A program made the position numbers and the translations under genes. The notes beneath the pieces were generated by a model. The model ran no database searches. It was given only the letters and a program-made list of their open reading frames with translations, and was not told where the DNA came from. Below, in pieces: positions 22,930 through 33,996 of a DNA stretch of 64,000 nucleotides. This DNA is from Cercis canadensis (lineage: Eukaryota; Streptophyta; Magnoliopsida; Fabales; Fabaceae): NCBI GenBank assembly GCA_003255065.1, contig QAOA01005170.1:212569-276568 (forward strand). Direction: 5' to 3'. How positions within the stretch are numbered: position 1 is the first letter of the stretch; each line of letters begins with the position of its first letter.

Positions 22930-23185
22930 AATCAATTCCGATCGATCATATTGACTTTAATTCGTAATCTATTTGCTCACGTTATGGCATACTGCCCTGC
23001 AACCGGTATATTCTAAAGATTTCTTGATAATTTGTAAGTAGACTTTGTCGCTCATTACTCATTATGGAAGATGCCAATAGGTCCTAAGTCCTTATTGATC
23101 ATAATTTAGCTAATATTCTACACATTAGAAAGCTTTCTTATTTTTGGGCCATGCATTTAAAAAGCATTGAGATTTGCTATATTCC
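22930..23185. repeat. copy 3 of the dispersed module, decayed
   Basis: Keeps TAATCTATTTGCTCACG, TACTGCCCTGCAACC, TTTAGCTAATATTCTACAC and TTGAGATTTGCTATATTC in the same order as copies 1 and 2. Confidence 0.5.
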
Positions 23186-23559
23186 AAATAATGTTTACTT
23201 TCAAAGAATTACCAAGCTAAACATTTTTTTTTCACACATGGTGGATTATTTTATTTTTATTTTTAAAATTGGAGGCTATACAATAAGGGTAGCCACTCCT
23301 CTTATAACTCCACCACAACCCATTGCAATGAGATTTAAATTTAAAACCTTGAAAAAAAAAAAAAAACTTAGAACTCCTACGATAGAATACCTGAAATTAA
23401 CTCAATTGTGGAGGTGTGTTGCCTTAGAAAATGCTCAATCATTAAGGTGTGACAGGTCTCCCTTTAGAGATATGCTAGTGCAGTTGAATACACGGATAAA
23501 AAAGCTATTCATGTGCAAAATCATGGAGCTCATTGATTCTCATTGATGATACTAAAATT
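23186..23559. other. stretch between the module copy and the LINE, no gene
   Basis: Includes the block GAAAATGCTCAATCATTAAG at about 23430, which also occurs near 21276 (GAAAATGCTCAATCATTTAA), so the duplicated upstream region extends here. Confidence 0.45.
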
Positions 23560-24147
23560 ATGCCCTCCACATGCTTTGCCCAGGCTGAGACAAACTGGCC
23601 CGCACTATCTCGAATGATCCCACCGATTCCACCTACCTCTGAAGGAAGTAAGGACGCATCCACATTCAACTTAAAGAAAGGTGGCATAGGTTTTTCACAG
23701 TTTACGCCCCGTGGTATGCCGGTGTAAGAGGGGTTGGGGCATTATGACCAAGCTCATCCCAGGGACCTTCTGCATGCTGCCAGCTGGTTTACTAAGTCTG
23801 ACTGCATTACGGTGCTGCCATAAATTATATATAGCATACAAAGGTCAAGAGAGCAATATTTTTATCGTCCCAACTTATACATATGCTAGCAAACCAATCC
23901 ATAAAATTGGGCATAGAGTTATCTGGGCAGCAATCAGATCCACCTTGGACAGTCGGACAAAAAAAGAAGGCATGTAGAGTTGTTTCCAGAGCACCTTGAC
24001 ACAAAGGGTAATCCAAAGAAATATCCATTCCACGCCTTGTTAACGCAGACATGGTGGGAAGGATATCTTTACAACATCGCCACAATAAGTGTTTGTGTTT
24101 ATTAGGAATTTTGGCAGACCAAACCTACACAGACTTAACAGAGAAGT
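23560..24147 (-). pseudogene. LINE 1, third segment: zf-RVT region and truncated RNase H
   Basis: Frames on the minus strand give HLLWRCCKDILPTMSALTRR and CQGALETTLHAFFFC (reverse-transcriptase-associated zinc-binding region), then FKLNVDASLLPSEVGG and GGIIRDSAGQFVSAW (start of an RNase H fold). The RNase H stops after about 40 residues and no poly(A) tail is seen, so the 3' end of the LINE is lost. The upstream end joins, across the LTR element at 24148-35380, to the segment at 35381-38777: the sentence WKLTKNGD ends there and FSVKS-like coding resumes here. Confidence 0.75.
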
Positions 24148-25560
24148 TGTTCTATAAAACTCTAACGCAAGTGCATATTATCGTTTTTAAATAATAGTGA
24201 GAGAGTATTGTCTCACGGAGACTATGAAGAATCAAAATTGAGTATATTCAAATTTTATCTAAACAATCTAGATTTGGTATCAAGCAATAATTAAAATGCA
24301 AGAATAGTAAAATAAGTAGAAATATGGATGAGAATTATCTAGCGTTTCCGATTTCACCATAGTTATTCCAAATTGTTATCTCTATTTTATTAATCAAGAA
24401 CTATTTTCCTAATTGCTAGCCAAGAACCCTAAACTATCCATTAGCCTTTCCCAAGGTCAAACGAAAATATTCTTTAGTTATGAACCCACTATATTTTTAT
24501 GTGAATTACAAATAACCAAAAAAAATTATTTAATTATATGGTTCTTTAATTAGCTACACAGACCATAAAGGCATATTCTTATCCCTTATGAAACTTATGT
24601 TCTTAATCCCTATGATCTTGAATTACAAATTACCTTCCGGTCTCATTGCAATTATCTAATCAACTAATTGGGGATTAACCAATCAGAGGCATGAAGAATT
24701 GACATGAAGAAGACAATTAATAAAGAGATTCTTGAATTAAATCAGAAGAAAATCATAATTCATCCTAGCTAGGCTACATTGTAGCCTTAGAGAGAAATTT
24801 AGTTCATAACTCTAAAATAAAGCATAATTAAAGAAAGCCTAGACATAGATGAAAGAGAAAGAGAAAGAGAAAGAGAATAAAAACTCAATATGGATCCAAG
24901 AATAGCTGCTACTAATCCTCTTCTCTGAGCTTTGTCTTGCCTCTTCTCTGCTCTTAAAAAGTCCAAAAGTCTCCATTCTAAAACCTAAAATTCCTATTTA
25001 AAGAATTTACAAAGAGTCCTAATTGAAAAAGGATTAAAATCACCGCCCATTAAAAATTTGCTATAGCGCTGCACCCCTTGGAGTTAAGCGCTAAGGTGCT
25101 GAGTCAATGGGCAATTTGGTGCGTCATAGGCGCTGAGGAGCCAATGAAGAAGGGTTATGGCCCTACTTCTCTAGACTAGAGCGTTGATGTACGCACACTA
25201 GAGCACTAGGGTGCTTATGATGAAGCGTTGCGACGCTCCTTTTCTGACTTGAGAAGTTGACATACGGGGGCTGCAGCTCTTGGTTTCAAGGGCTGCAGCC
25301 CTTGGTCTCTGTGCGGTACTGAGGAAAAAGAGCAAGAGGGTTGCGGCTCTTGGCTTCAAGGGCTGCGGCCCTTACTCTCTGCCTTTTGCCAATCCTTTAT
25401 TTCCAAAATCTTCTTTTTCTTCAAAATATGAAAACTTACCCATCTTTTAGTCCTATAAAATTAACACAAAAACACATTAGATTGTTGGCATAAAATTTCT
25501 CAAGAACATACAAAATAATAAGCTAAAAATATCTAAAGAGTAGGTATAAAATTCACTCAA
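24148..25560 (-). repeat. 3' LTR of element 2
   Basis: Plus strand begins TGTTCTATAAAACTCTAACG and ends TTCACTCAA. Alignable throughout to 33997-35380. The first two bases (TG) of the LTR appear lost or changed at the 25560 end. It contains a GC-rich array (about 25070-25380) and an (AGAAAG)n microsatellite near 24850-24880. Confidence 0.8.
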
Positions 25561-25574
25561 CTTTAAAATCACCA

Positions 25575-27643
25575 TGAGCCTTAGATTGTTGGCCATTCAA
25601 CTTTAATCTCCATATCTCGTTTCTATCTCCCAAGCAAGAAGAATTTCTAAGGTGCTTCAAAAGAATCTTTCTGAAGGAGGGTTTCTCTTCTTTCTTTTCT
25701 TATGAGACTGAACATGAGGATAGGAACTAGCCACTTACTTTGTAGGGATTTTCTCACCTTGGACCTCTAAATTAGGTGGCTTTTCCATATTAGACATCCA
25801 TATAGTGTGAGCTTCAATTGGGTCCTTCAATTTAGTGCTTATATCTATAGTGTTAATTTTAAAGCACCGACTTACTTCATCTGAGTGCTTTATTTCTTTA
25901 AAGACTTCGAAGGAGACTTTGTCACCTTGCACTCTCAAAATGAGTTGCCCTTTTTTGCACATCAATGAGAGCTTTCCCAGTTGCTAAGAAGGAACAACCA
26001 AGAATGATAGAGATTTCTTAGTCCTCCTTCATGTCAAGCACAATGAAGTGCTAGGAAGATGAACTTGTCCACTTTCACCGATACATCCTCAAGGATTTCC
26101 CTTGGATATTTGATTGATCTATCTGCCAATGTCAAGGAGATGAAAGTTGGTTTAACTTCTCCTATGCCAAATTTCCTGAAAACAGAAAGAGGCATAATGT
26201 TAATACTAGCACCATGACCACAAAGTGCATTACCAAAAGATATGTTGCCAATAGTGCAAGGAATATTAAAACTCCATAGATCTGTTAATTTTAGTGGCAA
26301 TTTCTTTTGTAAGATTGCACTGCACTTCTCAGTAAGTGCCACAGTTTCAAAGTCCACTAGCCTTCTCTTTTTTGTGAAAATCTCCTTCATGAATTTGACA
26401 TAGCTTGACATCTGTGCCAAAGCCTCTACAAAAGGAATATTTATGTGGAGCTTACTGAACACCTCAAGGAACTTGGAGAATTGTTTGTCTAGATTTTGCT
26501 TCTGAAACCGCTGAGGGAATGGCACTATTGGCTTATATGGTGGAGGATTATCAAGAAACAATTTGGACTTGGGTTTCTTCACCTCCCATTTTGGAACTTC
26601 CTCAATAGGTACAACAGCTCCTTCTATTGTTTTAGGTGCTTTTTCTACCACTAGCTCTTTCTTTTTAGGCTCTTCCACCCATTCCAAAGAGTTATTGCAT
26701 TCATGTACTCCTTAGTATTTGGTTTTGTGTTACTGGGCAATGTACATTGATCTCTAGAAAAGAGTATATTAGAAATGTTCCCAACTTGCACCTCTAAGTT
26801 ACAGATGGAAGCCGCTTGGTTTTGCAATGTAGTGTCTGTCCTAGTCATGAATTGAGTGGTGTTTAATGTCAACTGAGCAAGGACATCTTCCAATGAAGCT
26901 TTGGGTGGTGGTGGCTAAGCTTGCATTTGAGGTTATGAATAAGGTTGAAATCCATATGGGTTAACCACATTCTGAGAGTTTTTCTAGGAGAAATTTAGGT
27001 GATTTCTCCATCCCGGATTGTAGGTGTTAGAGTAGGGGCTATCTTATTTGTTGGAATTCCTTACAAACTGAGCTTCCTCAATAGAAGGTGGGACAATCTA
27101 CACTAGAATGATGGTCATGACACACTTCACATATGGCTTGGGGAGTATGAATAACATTGGCTATTAGAGTAGCCAAATGCTTTGTAATGGTGTCCACCTT
27201 GGTAGTGAAGGCTATGATGGGATCTTTAGCATGCATCCCATAAACTTTCTTAGTTGGATCCTTTTCAGAAGGCCATTGGCGAGCATTGACTGCCATTTGA
27301 TCAAGTAACTTGAAGGCCTCTTCGTCAATCTTCTCCATCAATGACCCAATTGCAGCAGCATCAAGTAGAGTTCTAGTGGACCCATTCAAACCATTGTATA
27401 AAGTTTGAATTTGCAGCCATTCTGGTATACCATGATGTGGGCACTTCCTTAAGAAATCCTTGAAATGCTTCCGAGCTTTATGCAACCCCTCCATGTCATG
27501 TTGCACAAATGTATTAATGTCATTATGCATCTTGGTGGTTTTTGTTGGCGGGAAAAATCTTGCCAAGAATTGCTTAGTCATCTTATCCAATGTACTAATA
27601 AACCTTGGTGGTAGAGAATAAAGCTAATTTTGTGCCTCATCCT
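25575..27643 (-). pseudogene. gag-protease ORF of element 2, downstream part
   Basis: Several frames on the minus strand give, in order, KQFLARFFPP and CPHHGIPEWLQIQTLYNGL (retrotransposon gag domain), CEVCHDHHSSVDC (degenerate zinc knuckle), PPPYKPIVPFPQRFQK, LHINIPFVEALAQMSSYVKF, then GHGASINIMPLSVFRKFG where the related copies have the protease motif DLGAS, so the catalytic Asp is changed here. It ends KILLKHLRN, as in the other copies. Multiple stops and shifts. The 5' part lies beyond the Harbinger-like insertion at 33463-33757. Confidence 0.8.
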
Positions 27644-28059
27644 TTAGGGTCTGTTTGAGAGTTTTATTGGAGGGGAGAGGAGAGGAGAGGAATAAATCTC
27701 CCCTCTCATTTGTTTGGGAGATTCAACTTAAAAAGGAAAGGAGATCAGGGGACAAAGTGTAACCTCCGCACTCCTTTTTTCCTCAGTATTCCTATTTCTC
27801 CGAATCGAGGGGTTTGGACTGGAAAGGTGCTGTAATGACCATTATACCCCTTTCTCTTTTTAAAAATTACTGACCCATATCCTACACAGTCTCGATACCC
27901 TCTCTTCTCTCCATCTCTCTCTTGGCTACCATCCCTTCTCTCCACAAACCCAACCTCCACGCTGCCGTCACAAACCGCCGTTGTAGTCCACTTCCGAGAA
28001 GCGAGTTGATTCACTCCCATGCTCTTTCTACTTCTGCTCTGAAAATCAGGTGAGATCCT

Positions 28060-30070
28060 ATATTTTCTATGCTTAATCGCTTCTCGTTGGATCTCTTAGC
28101 ACTCCTTGTTACTCTGTTTATTCATTCGCTTCTATCCCATGTTTCAATTTATGTCGTTTTCTCCTTCGATTACTGCTTCCTGGGAGAATTTTACAGTCTC
28201 TGCAGGCTTTTTATACTATTTTTTATTTTTCATGAAACATTGTCATCTATAATAGTGGGATAAATAGACAGCTAACCTTAAAAATCTGGTTCGACCCTTT
28301 CGTTGGTAAATTTCCTTCTTTTCCTGTGTATATATTTTTCTAAAATTTATTTTTGAAGACTAAAATTTTCGGTTATGCTTCTGGGGTGAAGGTTTTGGGG
28401 CATTGAAGGGGGTGGATTTGCTTCTTCTTGACTATTCCTTAGTTATTATTATGAAATGTAGGGTTACTTTATATGTGGGGCTAGTAAATTGGTGAAGGAG
28501 CCCAATATTATGCATTTTAAAGATCAATTTATGTGTATTTTGGTGTTAAATCAATCGTTGAATTGGGTTCTTTGTATGAGTTTAAGGTCTTCCTAGAGGT
28601 AGAGACAGTTGTATATGTATATTTCATTTAGAATCATTATGGAAAATTTCATTGTAATGCATTTCTAAAACAATTGTAGGGCGCTTTTCTTTTGTATCAA
28701 GTCTATCATCCCCACATTAAATTCCCAGTGAATGTTATAGAGTTCAATAACAGGTAGGGGTACATGCTATAAGCCTTATGTCTCTATTCCATGTAAAATT
28801 GCAAGTTTAGATTCTACATTTGCTAACTGAATATTAGTAATTCAGCTGAGGGACTACATTTCTTTCAGTCCTTTTAAATTAAATTGGATTAACTTTTAAA
28901 CCTAACATTTATATTGCAATTTATCTTGTTTCATTTTGTTATTGCTTTTACTGATTAGTTGGTTGAAAGTTTGTAGGAGATGAGTTCTGCTGGTTACATA
29001 TGATTAGTTTGTGGTACCTATGGAAAGGGTCTGTGTCTTTGATGCAATTTATGTGGTGGGTGGGATCAAAATTAACTGGTTTGAAATTATGCTCTGTCTT
29101 ATGTTTATGCAAATGAGTTTTAACTTGTGATAATGTTTGAATTCTTTTATTGTTTGAGAAATTGCTGGAGGTTGAGCTCTGGTTTGTTTTTATGAAGACT
29201 TTTTTAAATACCTTAAGATGGTTCATATGATTTCTTTTAGATGGATTTAGAATTTGTCCTACTTTGATTACTTACTTGTGCAATGGTTTTATTTGAGAGG
29301 TTTCCATTGTTTGTACTTCTAAATCAGGTATAGTATTAATTCTTTTATTTATTTCGATTAACTTAATTCGGATTTTTGTTTTTGTTTTTTTATATGAAAC
29401 TTGATAGGGAGCTTGATGTCATAGCTGCTTTGGTTTCCACATGTTTTGGTTTTAATGATAGAATGTAGTATACTTCTTGTCAACTCCAGGGGTCTTCAAA
29501 AGGAACAAAGTTATTAATTGGGAATATTTGATTCCCAGCAAGGTCTCTTTGTAATCTTGATGGTTTATATTCATTTTAAGTTTGATAGGCTTTCTTGAGT
29601 TGTTGGCAGCAATTATTTACATTTTTGTTTGATCATCATTATTGTCTTAGTTCATCTTGTGAAAAAACTCTCAGCCTAATCATGGGAAAAAATATTATAG
29701 TTTTGTGTATGTCAATTTCCAGTGATTGCTATTTGTTCTGACATTTAAATTGCTTCTGGTTTGTAATGGGTAGATTTTTTTATCATGTATGTTTCTATTT
29801 GAATACGGCCACTTTAGATGAAAATCTAGTATTTTGCACACTATTTTTTTTGTTATTTTTCCTCCAAAAAATATCTTCTGTTAGTTGATATGCCAACTGA
29901 AAATTTTGGCACCTAGACAGGGCTGAGAGGATATCATAATCAAGCAAGAGCAGTCTGATCATGGTGGGTGAAAGCAACAAGGTCCAGAGGCTAATTCATA
30001 TTGAGAGAAATGCTTATGTTTTGTTGGTGGCATTGGTCAAGAAACTTATCTAAAACAGAAAATCTCTACA
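28060..30070. other. left interior of the Harbinger-like element, no gene recognised
   Basis: AT-rich and intron-like (T-rich, few long ORFs) on the plus strand after the GTGAGATCC donor. I could not find a matching coding exon downstream. It may be the leader intron left after loss of the transposase gene. Confidence 0.4.
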
Positions 30071-30660
30071 CATATAGGTAGAGCTGGGTTCATGGGCTGA
30101 GCCCGGTGGGCCAGCCCGTTGGGGCCCGATAAAATGGTGGGTTGGGTTTCCTAAATGGTGGCCCGTTTAAAACCGGGCCAATTTGGCCCGGCCCGATTTG
30201 GCCCGTGGCCCGATCGGGTTCATGCCGGGTTAGCCCGGTTGGCCCGATTTGTTTTTTTTTTTTTTTTTCAACTTTCAATTGTCCTCATTCTAAAATCTGA
30301 ATGCAATCTCTAACTCAAAAATCAGAATTTCATCTCTCACATTCCACTATCCCCAAATTTGACTATCTTTCTATATGGTTCTACTTCTACGGTTCTACCC
30401 CTGTCCGCCTCCTTCTCCTCAGTCCTCACTGCTGCCTCTCCTTCTCCAGCACTAGCCAACACTTCCCATCTTTTTCTCCCATGCTCAATATTAGATGAAG
30501 TACTTTGAAGTTTGTTGTTGTTAGCACAAAGTAAAGTTGATGGGTATTGTTTCTTCAATGTTCTTTGAGGTTTCTTATGGGTTTCTTAGCTTTGCATGAA
30601 GTGGGTATGCTTTATTTTTCATCTATACTGTGATTATTGGGCGAAATCTGTTATTTTTGG

Positions 30661-32305
30661 ACCCCCGCGCTTAGCGCTGGCATCTTGACTTCAAAAGTTG
30701 CTGTTGCTGGACCCCCAGCGCTGGGCGCCTGATGAACACACTTTTTATACAATAGTTATTCCTCATACTTAGTCTTTTAAACCTCTTTTGGGCTGAATTG
30801 CATAGACTTAGACCTCATTTCATGACTTAGGATCCATTTATGCTTAATTGCAATTTCCAGCAATACTGGGCATTATATGCTGTCTCTGTGTTTCAGGCAT
30901 ATCTTGAGTTCTGGATGTCCAAAAATTCCGAGTCATACCTTGTTGGAAAGCTGAGAGAATTGTCTACAACTTTCTTTCAGGGCTCCAAAGCTAATTCGGA
31001 CGTTCAGAAGGTCATATGCAGCCTGGAAGCCAGAGAAGACATGCTGTCGCAGGATCCTGACCTACATGCAGTATTTGGGTCATAACTTGAGTTGTAGATG
31101 TCATATTGACCTGAAACTGGTACCATTGGAAAGCTAACAGACAGAGCTTCAATTGATATGAAGACCGGTTCACCATATTTTATGTGGAAGATGGTCTTAT
31201 TTGCTGTGCAAGTTAGCTGACGGTTCCAGACACCTTCTGCCACTTAAATGGGCCTAACTTCCTCATGACAAGTCCAAATGGGCCCAAACCAAAGCCCAAT
31301 TGAAGCTAAGGCCCATGGGAACAAGTGTGCCCTAAGGGCAATTTAGGTGTGCATGTAAAATTGGAGGTCTATATCAGAAGGAGGAGGCAGCCGAAATTCA
31401 CAATCACCAAGTTTTAGATATTTTTAGACAGCTTTCTATTCTTGCCTTAGTCTCTAAGTTTTCTTTTAGATATTTTGTAAGAACTCAGCTCCTCTTGTTC
31501 ATGGAGGGCTAATCCATCCTATCAATCCAGGTTTTGCTATTCTGATTATTGGTTTTGAGATTATGAGTTGTTGTTCTTCATTTTAGTTGTTAATCAAAGT
31601 TCTTGCTTCCTCTGGACTATTCTGTTTGGATTGTTAAAATTCGAATTTGGATTTTCATGTGTGATTGCTTAATTGCATGTGATAAAAGAGGATTGTATGG
31701 TTGATTAATGTTTCTGAGCTTTTGGATGGATTAATCACCTTGGCTGGATCATGGACTAAGGTAAAACTAGACTTGAATGTTTGCTTAATTCATTTGGTCT
31801 TAGTTAAAACCGAATTCTGGTTGCTTAACCAGTGGAATCCATAGAACATTGAGAGGCTTCTTGATATGTTTTAAAGGCCAAGAACATGGTTAACACTTAA
31901 ATGGATCCTTGGAAATCAAGGATGGATCTAAATCAGAATTAGTAAAGACTTGGATTGGTTGTTTTCTCTTAAACTTCACCACTGATAATTAATTTTCGTT
32001 AATCACATAAACCACCAAAACCCCCCTATTTACATGCTTTTTAATATGATTCACTAAATAGAACAATCCTTAGGTTCGACTTAGGGCTGTCCTATGCTGC
32101 AAAAAGCTAGGTAACCGACCTAAAACATTAAGTAATTTGAGGAGCCTCGGCAGCTCATCAGCGCCAGATCCCAGCGTTGAGCGCCAGCACCCCAGAGGCT
32201 ATCGCTGGAACCCCAGCGCTCAGCACCAGAACCCAGAGCTGGGCACCAGCACCCCAGCGTTGGGCGCCAGATCCCAGCATTGAGCGCCAGCACCCCAGAA
32301 CCTTC
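30661..32305. repeat. GC-rich minisatellite inside the hAT element, split by a solo LTR
   Basis: Two parts, 30661-30729 and 32161-32305, built on words such as CCCAGCGCTGGGCGCC, CCAGCGTTGAGCGCCAG and CAGCACCCCAG. The parts are continuous if the LTR at 30730-32160 and one GCGCC are removed. The repeat period is irregular, about 30 bases in the right part. Confidence 0.7.
30730..32160. mobile_element. solo LTR (about 1.43 kb) inserted in the GC-rich array
   Basis: Starts TGATGAACAC and ends GCAGCTCATCA, so TGATGA and TCATCA form the short terminal inverted repeat of an LTR. GCGCC flanks both sides (30725-30729, 32161-32165), a 5-bp target duplication. No primer site, gag or pol inside. Because GCGCC is itself the array word, a chance match is possible, but both ends also have the TG/CA form. 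Confidence 0.65.
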
Positions 32306-33462
32306 CATCCAGTTGATTTTTCATATTAAGCCTTCAACTACAATTTTTCTAATACCCTACCTATAAAAACAATAAAAAAGGGTATATTTAGGACATAAAC
32401 TTGGACTCTCTTATCTTATTATAACATAAGTATATTTTTTTATGAACTTTATTAAATCAATCTTAGAAGGACTAGGTAGTAAAAGAGTTAGTTTCTCTTA
32501 AACTTTAGGGTATTAAAAAGGAAATTGTTTATTTGAATTTGTATTTTGATTGCGTATGTTAATATTTGATGTTTCATAATCAATATGTTCTCATATTCTC
32601 TAAAAAATAAGCATGGCAAAAAAAAATTAAAAAAAAAAAAAAGATTTTGGCCCGTTATAGCCCGCAGCCCGAGGTGGGCTGGGCTGGACTGAGAAATGGC
32701 TGGCCCGATTAGAACCGGGCCACTTTGGCCCGGCCCGTTTAGGCCCGTGGCCCGATGTGGCCCGGCCCTAATGGGCTGGGCTGGCCCGTTAGCCAGCTCT
32801 ACATATAGGAGGCTTATATGTTGAGACTATTATGCATTTTACTTTGTTACCTGTATGTTAGATCTTTTATTTGAACCACACAAGCTTGTAAGCCCACAAG
32901 GCTTTTATCTTTGATGATTTTATCACAGTGGCTGGACTAATATTGAGAGGCTGTTTACATGTACTTTGTCTTATTTTCTATTTCTCTTTTACTTCTGCAT
33001 AGAATGTTAATTGAATTAGACTTTTTGCTATTTAGTTTTGTTACCTATAAATATTTTTTTATATATATTATTCTTGTTATCAAATTGCCTCAATTTGAAC
33101 TTTTAATGTTATGCTTAATCATTGTTTTATAACATGTTAAGATGATTTATCATTGATTTGTTGATTAATTTAATTTTTTAGAAAAATATTAAATTTATTT
33201 TCTAGTTTTATTAATTAATTAGTTTAGAGAAAAAAATAAATAAGTGTATTATATTATTTAATTTTATATTAAATATGTCTATTATAATAATAAAGGGTAA
33301 ACAAGTAAAAATACTTTACAATAAGTTTTTTCCTTTCCTTTCCTCTCCTTTTGCTCATTTTAATCATCCAAACAAAGGAGAGGAAAATTCCTCCATTTCC
33401 TTTCCCTCCCTTTCCTCTCTTCTCCTCTCCCCTCCCCTCCAAAAAAACTCCCAAACAGACGC

Positions 33463-33757
33463 TTAGTGAAAACAGGAAGAGGCGTAGTCTAATGGCGTCG
33501 TCAGTGGCGCCATTGTACTTGAAAGTGTGATAGATTTCCAAAAATCCTGCTAAATACACAATAGCATCTTCAGTTACTGATCCACCAAACTTGTTAGCTT
33601 GCACCATCTGTATTACACTTGCCTTGAGCTCAAATTGATTGGCTTAAATGAGTGACCGACTAATCCTTGAGATTTGGACTAGCCTTGTGGGAATCCTATA
33701 GTGTTTCAAGGTTTTTCGAGCCACCACTGGCTCTGGGTTTTCCATGGGGTTCTCCAT
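33463..33757 (-). pseudogene. gag of element 2, upstream part
   Basis: From the ATG at 33757 the minus strand reads MENPMENPEPVV, then a stop near 33640 where the intact relative has an open codon, then FELKASVIQMVQANKFGG and TFKYNGATDDAIRLRLF. The frame is cut at the TTA target of the Harbinger-like element and resumes at 27643. Confidence 0.75.
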
Positions 33758-33972
33758 AGTAATCTGAGTTGGTTTAGTGACGTTTCTTCTTTCCCTCCGA
33801 TGTTTCTTACATTTTTTTCAATTTCAGAATTCAAAGTAGTAGATTACCGCACCCCGTACTTCTAATACACTAGAGAGAATTCCTGAAAAACAAAGAGTAC
33901 AAACATAAAACAGAAAAATAAAAATCTAGACTAAAATAGCCTACATTAGTATTTATATTAATAGACACACAA

Positions 33973-33990
33973 TCACCGGCAACAGTGCCA
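33973..33990 (-). other. primer binding site of element 2 (tRNA-Asp type, degenerate)
   Basis: The minus strand reads TGGCACTGTTGCCGGTGA six bases after the LTR end. It differs by a few bases from the intact site TGGCGCCGTTGCCGGGGA at 45854. Confidence 0.7.
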
Positions 33991-33996
33991 AAAACT

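Larger units (their letters stand above)
30079..32801. mobile_element. 2.7 kb hAT-type element nested in the Harbinger-like element
   Basis: CATATAGG occurs at 30071-30078 and 32802-32809, a perfect 8-bp target duplication. The ends TAGAGCTGGGTTCATGGGC and, on the other strand, TAGAGCTGGCTAACGGGC are inverted repeats, followed on both sides by about 160 bases rich in GGCCCG/CGGGCC words that can pair with each other. No transposase ORF. The interior carries a GC-rich array and a solo LTR. Confidence 0.85.
27647..33462. mobile_element. 5.8 kb PIF/Harbinger-like DNA transposon, non-autonomous, inserted in the gag of element 2
   Basis: The ends GGGTCTGTTTGAGAG and, on the other strand, GCGTCTGTTTGGGAG start inverted repeats that continue as a GGAGGGGAGAGG-rich subterminal region. 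TTA flanks both sides (27644-27646, 33463-33465), the usual 3-bp target of this superfamily. Removing the element and one TTA leaves the host gag frame open across the junction. Without the nested hAT element it is about 3.1 kb. I see no DDE transposase or Myb-like ORF. At the left end a pyrimidine-rich stretch (27890-28050) ends in AAAATCAG before GTGAGATCC, like a first non-coding exon and donor. Short relatives: 4304-4761 and 57690-57811. Confidence 0.8.

Noticed and set aside
30301..30558. Overlapping ORFs on both strands near the left end of the hAT element
   Set aside because: No transposase motif; probably leader sequence of a lost transposase gene.
32120..32308. 62-residue Trp/Gly-rich minus-strand ORF
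   Set aside because: It is the translation of the GC-rich minisatellite.
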